DNA from: Thermoplasmata archaeon
Lineage (GTDB): Archaea; Thermoplasmatota; Thermoplasmata; Lutacidiplasmatales; UBA184
Reading direction: 5' to 3'
DNA length: 8,884 nt
Assembly (NCBI GenBank): GCA_030044695.1
Contig: JASIDM010000038.1
Span: 1 to 8,884, forward strand
The notes under the pieces are model-generated. The model was given only the letters and a program-made list of their open reading frames with translations. It had not been told where the DNA came from and did no database searches. This document shows, piece by piece, positions 1 to 6,715 of the stretch. Position 1 is the stretch's first letter; each line of letters starts with the position of its first letter. The position numbers and the translations under genes were made by a program.

Positions 1-559
1 GCGGGCCTCGGCACAGGTCCGTGAACGCGCCGGTATCGTAGACCGAGACGACCTCGCCGGGCGGGACGTCCGCGATGTAGCGCAGTTTGTGGGGGTTCGT
101 CGCGAAGAGGCGCTCCGCCTCCGACCGAGAGATCTCGCGTCGGACGAACGGCTCGCCGGCCCGGATCGCCCGCTCGATCGCCTTCGCCACCGCCTCCAGG
201 TCCGGGGGGGTCAGGGGGCGGACGTCGAAGTCGTAGTAGAACCCGTCGTCGGTCGGGGGACCGACGGTGGGCAGGGTGTCGGGGAGGGTCTCCACCAGCG
301 CCTTGGCGACGAGGTGCGCCGAGGAGTGCTGTACGATCTCCCAGCCGGCCCGGTCCTCGAACGTGAGCGGCGCCAGGGTCCCGGAGGACGTCGGCCGGAA
401 CGACAGATCGACCGGCGTCCCGTTCCAGAGGGCCGCGAGGAACCTACCGGCGCGCTCGCCGGCCCAGGCCCGCAGCAGCTCGCCGGCCCGCGCCCCGGGC
501 GAGAACGACGGCGTCTGCCCGTCCGGGAGGGTCGCCGTCAGCTCGGACTCGGAAGGCAT
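1..559 (-). CDS. thrS: Threonyl-tRNA synthetase, N-terminal part (cut by window edge)
   Basis: Charges tRNA-Thr with threonine in the cytoplasm and edits mischarged Ser-tRNA. Only the first 186 residues lie in the window. Residues 5-62 look like a TGS domain. The second (editing) domain follows with HSSAH at 78-82, which supplies the two His of the HxxxH metal/editing motif, then GPPTDDGFYYDFDV at 100-113 and FTDLCRGP at 179-186. C183 is the conserved editing-site Cys, and the His that normally follows falls just outside the window. This arrangement is the bacterial-type ThrRS, not the archaeal form with a D-aminoacyl-deacylase-like N-domain. The catalytic class II core is missing because of the edge. 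The ATG at 559 fits the usual start just before the TGS domain. The gene is divergent from the surface-protein gene across about 190 bp. The family call is firm; lateral origin is only a possibility. Confidence 0.93.
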   Translation of the reverse strand, partial: MPSESELTATLPDGQTPSFSPGARAGELLRAWAGERAGRFLAALWNGTPVDLSFRPTSSGTLAPLTFEDRAGWEIVQHSSAHLVAKALVETLPDTLPTVGPPTDDGFYYDFDVRPLTPPDLEAVAKAIERAIRAGEPFVRREISRSEAERLFATNPHKLRYIADVPPGEVVSVYDTGAFTDLCRGP

Positions 560-749
560 GGGCCCGTCCTGACGCTCGAGTCCGTTCCGCGCAAAACGCT
601 AGCGGGGAGGACCGTCGGCGTCAGCGGAAGTTCCCCGGAAGGTGGCGCGGGGTCGCGACGGCCTATGAGCCAGGCTCCGCCAGCGGGCCGAAACGCGCCA
701 CGCCGTGTCGTGCCGAAACGCCATAAGAGCCGACGCCCGTTGGGCCGGC
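560..749. promoter_or_regulatory. Divergent intergenic region between thrS and the surface-protein gene
   Basis: This 190-bp stretch separates two divergent starts and must hold promoters for both. On the plus side CCATAAG (721-727) is centred about 25 bp before the ATG at 750, the spacing expected of an archaeal TATA box feeding a leaderless mRNA. On the minus side the most A/T-rich patch is AAAAC at 593-597, about 35 bp before the thrS ATG, which would leave a short leader. I see no clear inverted-repeat operator. Confidence 0.4.
721..728 (+). promoter_or_regulatory. Putative TATA box of the surface-protein gene
   Basis: CCATAAG is an A/T-rich island in very GC-rich DNA, centred about 25 bp upstream of the ATG at 750. 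That places transcription initiation at or beside the ATG, as in leaderless archaeal genes. It supports choosing ATG 750 over the in-frame GTG at 705, which lies upstream of this box. There is no transcription-start evidence. Confidence 0.35.
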
Positions 750-3700
750 ATGACCCGCCCGGGAGTTCACCGGTCCGGAGTGTCTCGGCGGCAGGAACAT
801 GAGCGTACCCTATTCCACGCTGGCCGTAGGCCCCGCCCCCACGTCGCCGCCGGCTGGAGCGTGGTCGTCGCCGCCGTCGTGGTGCTCTCGCTGGGGGCGT
901 ACCTCGTCCCGGGGTCCACGTCGATCCGCGCCGGGCCGACGATCCCGTCCTCGGGCGCGGTCGTCGCCGTCCACCCTGCCGCGAGCGACCCCAGCCCCCT
1001 CGGGGCGTTCACCGCCTACGTGCCCATCCAGCTCACCGACAGCGGCTCGAGCGTTCCCGCCGGCACGCAGCTCCTGCTGAACGTCTCGACGGGGGGATAC
1101 AGCACGCTGCTCAACAGCGAGCTGTCCAACGTGGCCTTCGTCTACCCGAACGGCACTCCGATCGACGCCTGGCTGCAGAACTTCACCTCGGGCCCTTCCG
1201 GCGTCGCCCAGGTCTGGCTGAACCTCACGGCCCCGGTCCCTTCGGGGGGCTCGTCCACCATCGTTCTCGGCTTCCTGCCGCTGGGCACGGACGACTTCTC
1301 GACCACCGGGCCGTGGGGAGAGGCGCCGAACCTGCCGTCCAACAGCTACGGGAGCGCGGACGATGGGGCGGCCGTCTTCCCTGCCTACGTCAACGGCGAG
1401 ACGCCGCTGTCGGCGTTCACGTACCTCGGCACCAACCTGTCGACGCAGAGCTTCGGGGCCTCGGGGTTCGTGGCGCTCAACGCCACGCAAGGCATGGGGC
1501 CGGAGGCCGGCTTCTGGTACCTCACGAAGAACGTGAGCGTCGGGCCGCTGGTGGTCCAGGCTCAGTTCTCCTCGAGGGGCACCTCGCAGGGGGCGGGGGT
1601 TGCCGGTCTCTGCACCAACCTCTCGGGCGCTCCTTCCCCGGCCAACGTCACGGCCTCGATCGACTTCCGGTACGGCTTCCTATCGACCGCGATCTACCTC
1701 TCGCAGTCCGCGGGAACCTCGACGGTGGCCGCGACGACCCCTACCGGGAGCTCGAACGGCAGCTGGAACTACGCCACGCTCGGCTACGGCGGGCTCTCCT
1801 CGCTCGATGTCAACGGGACGCTGGGGGCGACGCCGTTCGGCGGCCTGACGCAGGAGCTCGCGTTCAACAACACCGTGGACCCGTTCGCTAGCCCCTCGGC
1901 CGCCCAGAACCTGCATGTGTGCGGCCTCACGTACACGAACGGGGGCGCGAGCGCGATCTGGTTCTCCTGGGCCCTGGCTCGGACGCCGGTCCCCACGGGC
2001 GCGGTCCTGTCGGTGACCTACGGGCCGAAGGCGATCCCGTCGCTGACGGAGAGCCTGACCCGCGGCGGGACCGGCACGACGGTCGACTTCAACGGCTCGG
2101 GCTACGTGGCCAACGCGACGCTCTCGACGTCGTGGTCCGCCTCGGGACCCTCCCCGACGTGCCCGGCGTCCGCCAACGCGTCCGGGGAGTTCTCCTGCGA
2201 ACTCACGATCGGCACCGCTCCAATCGGGGTCTACGCGTTCAATGCCTCCCAGGCCGGCGGGACCGTGACCGCCACGACGTACTTCTTCGTCGACGCCCTC
2301 TCGGTGACGCCGCCGAGCGCCACCCCCAACGAGCTCGTGACGTTCTTCGGGAACGGCTTCGCCCCGGGGGCCGCGGTCACCACGAACTGGTCGGGCTGGC
2401 CGTACGGGCCCGGCCCCGCCTGCCCGGCGACCGCCAACGCCTCCGGCGACGTGCTGTGCTCGTACCTCGTGGGGTACCTGCCCGCCGCCTCCTACGTGCT
2501 GAACGTCACCGGCTCGGGGTTCACGCTGCCGGGTCAGCTCGAGTTGCAGCCGGCGCTGACGTTTGCTCCGCCGAACGGCGCCCCGGGCGGCTTCACCTCC
2601 GTCGACGGCTTCGCGTTCGCCGCCTCGAGCCCGCTCACGTACACCTGGCCCTCCGGGTTCCCCGCCGTCGCGGGCTGTTCCGCCGTGACGACGCCCGACG
2701 GCAACCTCTCCTGCCCGGCGTTCACCATCCCGGCGGTCCCGGCGGGGACCTACCCGCTTGTCGTGCGCGACGGCGAAGGGAACTCCGCGAGCGCGGTCCT
2801 CGCCGTCGGGGCCTCCCTCGCTTCCAACGTCTCGGGCGCCGCCGTCGGCGGCAGCGTTCAGTTCCAGGGCGCTGGCTTCGCGGCGTCGCGCCCGGTCTGG
2901 GTGAACTGGACCGGCGGCATCGCCTGCACGGCGGAGACCGCCGCGAACGGCTCGTTCTCCTGCGCGTTCACCGTGCCCGCGATCGCCGGAGGTCCGTACC
3001 GGTTCGTGGCGACCGACGGGGTCGACGCCGCGGCCGTCGTCGTGGCCGTGCTGGAGTCGATCCGGGCATCGGCGCTCGCCCTGCCCGCGGGCGCCCCGCT
3101 CGCCCTGGACATCTCCGGCGCCCCGGCCAACGGCACGGTGGCGGTGGAGTACGAGCCGAGCGTGATCGGCCTGGCGACCCCGCTGACGACCCCGCTCTGT
3201 GGCGGGAATGCTACCGTCTCGGGGACGTTCTCCTGCGCGACCTCGGTGCCGTACATCACCGGAGGACCCGGCGAGATCGTCTCCGCGGGTCCGAACAACA
3301 CCGCGGAGTACGCCTTCACGGTGGCGACGCGCCTCACGCTCCTGCCGTCCTCCGGCCCCGCGGGGTCGACGTTCATCGTCAACGGGACCGGGTGGGCGTA
3401 CTACGAGGACCTGTTCTCGATCTTCTCGTCGATCACCATCGCGCAGCCCGTCACGATCACGTGGGGCGTCGGCGGCCCGTCGGTCTGCACGGCCTACCCG
3501 AACGGGGTCGGGGCGTTCACGTGCGCCGCGACCACGGTCCCGGCCCAGGCCGCCGGGCCGGTCGAGCTGGTCGGTACCCAACTGGCGTCGGTCGGCTACT
3601 TCCCGCTGCTCGCGCTCGTCAACCTGACCTACTCCGCGTCGGCGACGTTCACGGTCACCACGAACCTGACCGCCCAGTTCACGGTCGGACCCTCGAGCCC

Positions 3701-4643
3701 GGAGGCGGGGTCGGCCGTGACGTTCGAAGGGACCGCCTCCGGCGGCGCCGGCTCGTACACGCTCGACTGGACGTTCGGGGACGGCTCCTCCGGCTCCGGC
3801 GCCGTGAACAGCCACACGTTCGCCACGGCGGGGTCGTACGACGTCACCCTGACCGTCACCGACGCGCTCGGCTCGACCGTCAGCACCACCAAGGTGGTGG
3901 TCGTCGCGCCGCCGCTCACGGTCGGCCCGATCGTCGCCGCGCCGGCGACGATCGAGGTCGGGCAGTCGATGAACTTCAGCGGCGGGGCGCTCGGCGGGGT
4001 CGGGGCGCGCACGTACGCCTGGTCCGGCCTCCCCCACGGCTGCTCCGCCGGCTCGGTCGCGACGTTCCAGTGCACACCGGATGCCCCGGGGACGTATGTC
4101 GTCGACCTCCAGATCACCGACGCGGACCACGTCTCGGCAAGCGCCCCGCCGCTGGTCGTCGTGGTCGTCCCCCCGCTCAGCACCCCGGTCGTCTCGGCGA
4201 GCTCCTCGTCGGTCGCCTCGGGCAGCTCCGTGACGTTCGGCGTCTCTGTCTTCGGCGGGGTCGGGCCGTACAGCTACACCTGGACCGGCCTGCCCTTGGG
4301 ATGCGTGGCCGCCAACGCCCCGACGCTCACGTGCGCCCCCTCCGCGACCGGCACCTACGCGGTCGCGGTCGCCGTCGTCGATGCGTTCGGGGTCGTCGCC
4401 CAGTCGAGCCCGGTCAGCGTCGCTGTCACCTCGCCGGCGACCACGACCGGCAGCCTTCCGCTCGGCCTCGCCTACGGCCAGCTCGCGCTGGTCGCTCTCG
4501 CGGTCGTGCTGCTGGCCGCCCTGCTCGTGCTGCTCCTCCGCGCCGGCCGGGGGGGCCGGCCGGGGACCCTGAACGAGTACGAGGAGCCGACCCCGCCGGC
4601 CGACGGCGAGGGAGCGAAACCCCCGCCGCAAGGCTCCGGCTAG
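750..4643 (+). CDS. Large membrane-anchored, sequon-rich surface protein with Ig-like disulfide repeats and PKD domains
   Basis: Probable cell-surface or S-layer-associated protein of 1297 residues; its ligand and function are unknown. A basic N-terminus of about 32 residues precedes a hydrophobic segment (33-53) that acts as signal peptide or anchor. Residues 87-177 resemble DUF2341 and 194-424 a concanavalin-like region. Six Ig-like repeats (about 428-969) follow, each with one C-x7-G-x3-C loop: C471/483, 558/570, 643/655, 726/738, 817/829 and 913/925. Residues 971-1051 form a canonical PKD domain with DWTFGDGSS and a later GSYDVTLTVTD. Two PKD-like domains (about 1054-1141 and 1141-1228) each carry a GC-x9-C loop. 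A membrane helix (about 1244-1265) and a Pro/acidic tail of about 30 residues end the protein, giving a large exterior and a short cytoplasmic tail. About thirty N-x-S/T sequons suggest heavy N-glycosylation. ATG 750 was chosen for its TATA-like spacing; GTG 705 and GTG 780 are alternatives. Its stop overlaps the convergent SRPBCC gene. Confidence 0.9.
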   Translation: MTRPGVHRSGVSRRQEHERTLFHAGRRPRPHVAAGWSVVVAAVVVLSLGAYLVPGSTSIRAGPTIPSSGAVVAVHPAASDPSPLGAFTAYVPIQLTDSGSSVPAGTQLLLNVSTGGYSTLLNSELSNVAFVYPNGTPIDAWLQNFTSGPSGVAQVWLNLTAPVPSGGSSTIVLGFLPLGTDDFSTTGPWGEAPNLPSNSYGSADDGAAVFPAYVNGETPLSAFTYLGTNLSTQSFGASGFVALNATQGMGPEAGFWYLTKNVSVGPLVVQAQFSSRGTSQGAGVAGLCTNLSGAPSPANVTASIDFRYGFLSTAIYLSQSAGTSTVAATTPTGSSNGSWNYATLGYGGLSSLDVNGTLGATPFGGLTQELAFNNTVDPFASPSAAQNLHVCGLTYTNGGASAIWFSWALARTPVPTGAVLSVTYGPKAIPSLTESLTRGGTGTTVDFNGSGYVANATLSTSWSASGPSPTCPASANASGEFSCELTIGTAPIGVYAFNASQAGGTVTATTYFFVDALSVTPPSATPNELVTFFGNGFAPGAAVTTNWSGWPYGPGPACPATANASGDVLCSYLVGYLPAASYVLNVTGSGFTLPGQLELQPALTFAPPNGAPGGFTSVDGFAFAASSPLTYTWPSGFPAVAGCSAVTTPDGNLSCPAFTIPAVPAGTYPLVVRDGEGNSASAVLAVGASLASNVSGAAVGGSVQFQGAGFAASRPVWVNWTGGIACTAETAANGSFSCAFTVPAIAGGPYRFVATDGVDAAAVVVAVLESIRASALALPAGAPLALDISGAPANGTVAVEYEPSVIGLATPLTTPLCGGNATVSGTFSCATSVPYITGGPGEIVSAGPNNTAEYAFTVATRLTLLPSSGPAGSTFIVNGTGWAYYEDLFSIFSSITIAQPVTITWGVGGPSVCTAYPNGVGAFTCAATTVPAQAAGPVELVGTQLASVGYFPLLALVNLTYSASATFTVTTNLTAQFTVGPSSPEAGSAVTFEGTASGGAGSYTLDWTFGDGSSGSGAVNSHTFATAGSYDVTLTVTDALGSTVSTTKVVVVAPPLTVGPIVAAPATIEVGQSMNFSGGALGGVGARTYAWSGLPHGCSAGSVATFQCTPDAPGTYVVDLQITDADHVSASAPPLVVVVVPPLSTPVVSASSSSVASGSSVTFGVSVFGGVGPYSYTWTGLPLGCVAANAPTLTCAPSATGTYAVAVAVVDAFGVVAQSSPVSVAVTSPATTTGSLPLGLAYGQLALVALAVVLLAALLVLLLRAGRGGRPGTLNEYEEPTPPADGEGAKPPPQGSG
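2032..3655 (+). repeat. Six tandem Ig-like repeats encoded within the surface-protein gene
   Basis: Six degenerate protein-level repeats of about 83-96 residues. Each consists of a beta-rich stretch, often with a WSG/WTG-type element, followed by a loop matching C-x7-G-x-[FLV]-[STL]-C, then a [VI]P-x-x-x-x-G-x-[YV]-type strand. The loop spacing is identical in all six copies, while the rest has diverged strongly, and I see no DNA-level identity blocks. This points to old duplication under structural constraint. Confidence 0.75.
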
Positions 4644-5125
4644 CGGCGCTCGGACCGTCGCGCCGCGGGTGGGCCGCCTCCGCCCGCGAGCACCGCGTCC
4701 AGGTGCTCGAGGACCTTTGGCCAGGCCTCCTCGTGGCGTTGGCGCGAGGCCTCGTCGGGGAACCCCGCGTGGGTGAGCGAGAGGCGCGAGCCCGAGTCCT
4801 GGGGAACGAACTCGACCGAGACCACCGTCTCCACGCCCGCGGTCGCGGCCGTCACCCAGGTCAGCACCACCCTGCGGTCCGGCACGAGCTCGAGGAACCG
4901 CCCGTAGTGGGCGTGGCGGGAGGCGTCGAACTCCGTTTCGAAGAAGAACGGGGCCCCGACGGCCGGCGTCATCGCGACGGTCCCGGGCACGGCGAACCAG
5001 CGGTCGAACTCCCGGGTCCAGGCCCGGTACAGCCTCCGCGGGGAAGCCCGCATCGTGCACGCGACGCCCAGGGCCAACGGACGCTTCGCAAGGTCGGGGG
5101 GCGTCGCCCCAGACGTGTCGGTCAT
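4640..5125 (-). CDS. AHSA1-type SRPBCC (START-like) domain protein
   Basis: A 161-residue cytoplasmic protein consisting of one helix-grip SRPBCC domain of the AHSA1 (Hsp90 ATPase activator homologue 1-like) family. Recognisable family elements are the N-terminal strand with RRLYRAWT (about 31-38), FDRWFAVPG, the central YGRFLELVPDRRVVLTW, the VSVEF strand and the C-terminal LTHAGFPDE followed by an EEAW helix. The fold encloses a hydrophobic pocket; most members have no known ligand, so no substrate is proposed. The length is normal for a single-domain member. The ATG at 5125 is the natural start. A TAAAG patch at 5156-5160 lies about 33 bp upstream, and a 111-bp gap separates the gene from the next one upstream, so it may have its own promoter. 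It converges on the surface gene with a 4-bp overlap. Confidence 0.88.
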   Translation of the reverse strand: MTDTSGATPPDLAKRPLALGVACTMRASPRRLYRAWTREFDRWFAVPGTVAMTPAVGAPFFFETEFDASRHAHYGRFLELVPDRRVVLTWVTAATAGVETVVSVEFVPQDSGSRLSLTHAGFPDEASRQRHEEAWPKVLEHLDAVLAGGGGPPAARRSERR

Positions 5126-5153
5126 TCGATCCGTCCGGAGTTAGACCTACAGA

Positions 5154-5160
5154 GGCTTTA
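5154..5160 (-). promoter_or_regulatory. Putative TATA-like element of the SRPBCC gene
   Basis: Read on the minus strand this is TAAAGCC, about 32 bp before the ATG at 5125. It is the most A/T-rich patch in the 111-bp gap and would give a leader of only a few bases. The match to an archaeal TATA box is weak. Confidence 0.25.
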
Positions 5161-5236
5161 CTCGGGTCCGGGACCCTCGAGCTTCCGTCGGCATCTCGTC
5201 CACCCTCGTACCGTCGCGGGAGCGCCGATCGTCAGC

Positions 5237-5458
5237 CTACCGGGGTCGCCCGGGAAAGAGCCGGCGCGTCAGGCCGTTCCAGACGAACACTCCCCCGAGG
5301 ACCACCTCGATCACCGGGAGCACCCACTCGACCGGGTACCAGCGCACGGTCACGTAGGTCGTGTAGCCTCCGAGGGCGAGGAGAACGCTTCCGGCCGCGA
5401 TCCACCCTCCGCGGGCATAGTGGGCCCCGCGGGCGTCCTCTTCGGTGAGCTCGGTCAT
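5237..5458 (-). CDS. Small two-helix membrane protein
   Basis: A 73-residue protein of unknown function; I do not recognise a family. An acidic start (MTELTEEDARG) is followed by a hydrophobic helix at about 18-38 (GWIAAGSVLLALGGYTTYV), a short loop, a second helix at about 45-63 (WVLPVIEVVLGGVFVWNGL) and a basic tail (RRLFPGRPR). This predicts a hairpin in the membrane. Its ATG overlaps the stop of the winged-helix-like gene in ATGA (5455-5458), so the two are probably co-transcribed and translationally coupled. A GGAGG lies about 15 bases upstream within that gene, farther than usual for a ribosome binding site. The coupling suggests a shared role, perhaps membrane signalling or quality control, but this is speculative. 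Confidence 0.75.
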   Translation of the reverse strand: MTELTEEDARGAHYARGGWIAAGSVLLALGGYTTYVTVRWYPVEWVLPVIEVVLGGVFVWNGLTRRLFPGRPR

Positions 5459-5808
5459 GATCGTCGTCGCGTCCTCCGCGTCGGGGGCCCGGGAAGCACC
5501 CTCGCCACTCCGGCCTCTCGAAGGAGAACGGACGGGCGGGTATACAGGGCTCCTCCGTCCTCCGTGGGGACCCGGACCACCTCGCTCCTTTCGATCAGTC
5601 GGTCCAGCACGCGATCGATGGCGGCCGTTTCGAGGTGGATCTTCCGTTGCTCAAGCTCTCGACGAAGGAAGTCATAGTCGGCCGACGGTGCGCCGCCTTG
5701 AGCGGGGTCAAGGATCGCGAGGATCGCCTGCTCCGCCCGTCCCGGGAGGCCCGTCATCCCCTGCCGAGGCGACGGATTGTTGACGTGCCGTGCGCTCAGC
5801 TCGCCCAT
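5455..5808 (-). CDS. Small winged-helix-like protein
   Basis: A 117-residue soluble, charged protein. Residues about 24-95 read as a helix-rich unit: RAEQAILAILDP, a DYDFLRRELEQR helix, a TAAIDRVLDRLIERSEVVRV helix-strand, then GGALYTRPS, which resembles the wing strand of a winged-helix DNA-binding domain. The C-terminus is very basic (RRTRRRS). I infer DNA binding or transcriptional regulation from the predicted shape only. The gene follows the HisA-like gene by about 23 bp and overlaps the membrane-protein gene by ATGA. ATG 5808 was chosen because a GTGATGA element lies just upstream. A GTG one codon earlier (5811) would give 118 residues, and an internal ATG before TGLPGRAEQ is also possible. 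Confidence 0.72.
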   Translation of the reverse strand: MGELSARHVNNPSPRQGMTGLPGRAEQAILAILDPAQGGAPSADYDFLRRELEQRKIHLETAAIDRVLDRLIERSEVVRVPTEDGGALYTRPSVLLREAGVARVLPGPPTRRTRRRS

Positions 5809-5831
5809 CACTCATCACGGTTCAGCCGGTT

Positions 5832-6599
5832 CTAGGTGTCATCATCGCGCGCCGTCCGTGAAGCCAGCGGGGGGGAAGAGGGTGCTCCCCCGATCCCGGC
5901 CAACGCTTGATCGTCGAGGTGGAAGATCCCTCCCCGGGCACCGCTTCGAACCAACTCGGGCATCTGGGCGCGGTCGAACGTTCCGTCGACCCAGGTCGGT
6001 CCGCCAGCGGCCACGGCGGCAATGAGCGGCCAGTTCGGGTCGACCTCTCGGGGCGACACGACGGCGTGGTCGAGACCGAGCGCGCGGACCTCGGCGAGGA
6101 GCCCCGCGGGGTCCGCCGTCTCCCAGGTGTTCGCCCGGACCAGGCCGCGCGGGTCCAGCTCGAGCTCGAAGACCAGCTCGGTCGAAAGGCGCCAGGCACG
6201 CCGGAGCTCCCGCATACCCTGGAGCAGGGCGCTGGAGAGGACCGCCCGACGCGCCCCGGCGACGAGGATATCGATCGCCTGGTCCGCGCGCCGGACCCCG
6301 CCGTCGACCCAGAGCGTCGCCTCGCGGGAGAACTCCTGCAGGAAGTCGAGCTGAGGCTCGCCGCGCTCGATCCCGTCGAGGTCGACCAGGTAAATCAGGG
6401 CGTACTCCGCCGCGAGCCGGTCCACGATGTCGAACGGATCGACCCGGGCGCCTTCGGCGGTGCGCGCGGGCACGGGGCCCTCCTCCCCCGGGAGATAGAC
6501 CTCGCCCCTACGGAAGAGCAGGCAGGGGACGAGCTGGGGCGCGGTCGGGGCGGAAGCCTCCGCCAGGGGCGGCGCGACCGTCGGCGGGCGTCCTCCCAT
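5832..6599 (-). CDS. HisA/HisF-related TIM-barrel protein (proFAR isomerase-like)
   Basis: A 255-residue beta/alpha-barrel protein of the HisA/HisF superfamily, cytoplasmic, activity unknown. Family landmarks are strand 1 with VPCLLFRRGEVY (24-35), the VDLDGI element (72-77), WVDGGVR (97-103) at the first phosphate-binding loop, AGARRAVLSS (114-123), LELDPRG (145-151) and a late VDGTFD (204-209). Strand 1 of true HisA or HisF carries Asp (IPAID or IPCLD); here that position is L28. The second catalytic Asp (D149) is kept. The second phosphate loop is also atypical. It therefore looks like the archaeal HisA-related group rather than a working histidine enzyme, and no other his gene is visible. 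An ATG start at 6599 is chosen because a longer reading frame would run antisense through RNase P RNA. The gene heads an apparent operon with the winged-helix-like and membrane-protein genes. Confidence 0.82.
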   Translation of the reverse strand: MGGRPPTVAPPLAEASAPTAPQLVPCLLFRRGEVYLPGEEGPVPARTAEGARVDPFDIVDRLAAEYALIYLVDLDGIERGEPQLDFLQEFSREATLWVDGGVRRADQAIDILVAGARRAVLSSALLQGMRELRRAWRLSTELVFELELDPRGLVRANTWETADPAGLLAEVRALGLDHAVVSPREVDPNWPLIAAVAAGGPTWVDGTFDRAQMPELVRSGARGGIFHLDDQALAGIGGAPSSPPLASRTARDDDT

Positions 6600-6715
6600 A
6601 GGAAGGGGACGGCCCGCTCGGATTACGACCTTTGCTCCCGCGCGAATCGATGCCCGCGAGAGGGATCGGCGCTCCGCAGGGCTTTTCGGGCCCCTGCGCG
6701 CTCCGGGCCGCGCTA
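6600..6715. promoter_or_regulatory. Divergent promoter region between the HisA-like operon and RNase P RNA
   Basis: About 115 bp separate the two divergent transcription units. On the minus strand GTAATC (6621-6626) lies about 24 bp before the ATG at 6599, fitting a leaderless start. On the plus strand CTTTTC (6682-6687) lies about 26-32 bp before the inferred 5' end of the RNA and is the best TATA-like candidate. Both are weak matches. Confidence 0.3.

Noticed and set aside
89..802. Plus-strand open frame of 237 codons at the left end
   Set aside because: It is antisense to the recognisable ThrRS frame and has no protein features.
4545..4568. GCCGGCC-rich palindromic stretch near the end of the surface gene
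   Set aside because: It lies inside the coding region for the Arg/Gly-rich tail after the membrane helix and is explained by GC-rich Arg/Gly codons.
1680..5060. Minus-strand open frame of 1126 codons antisense to the surface gene
   Set aside because: Its translation is Arg/Gly/Asp-rich with no domain, typical of the antisense of a GC-rich gene; the plus strand encodes clear PKD and Ig-like domains and a membrane anchor.
1919..5677. Plus-strand open frame of 1252 codons out of frame with the surface gene
   Set aside because: Low-complexity Arg-rich translation running through several real genes on both strands; a composition artefact.
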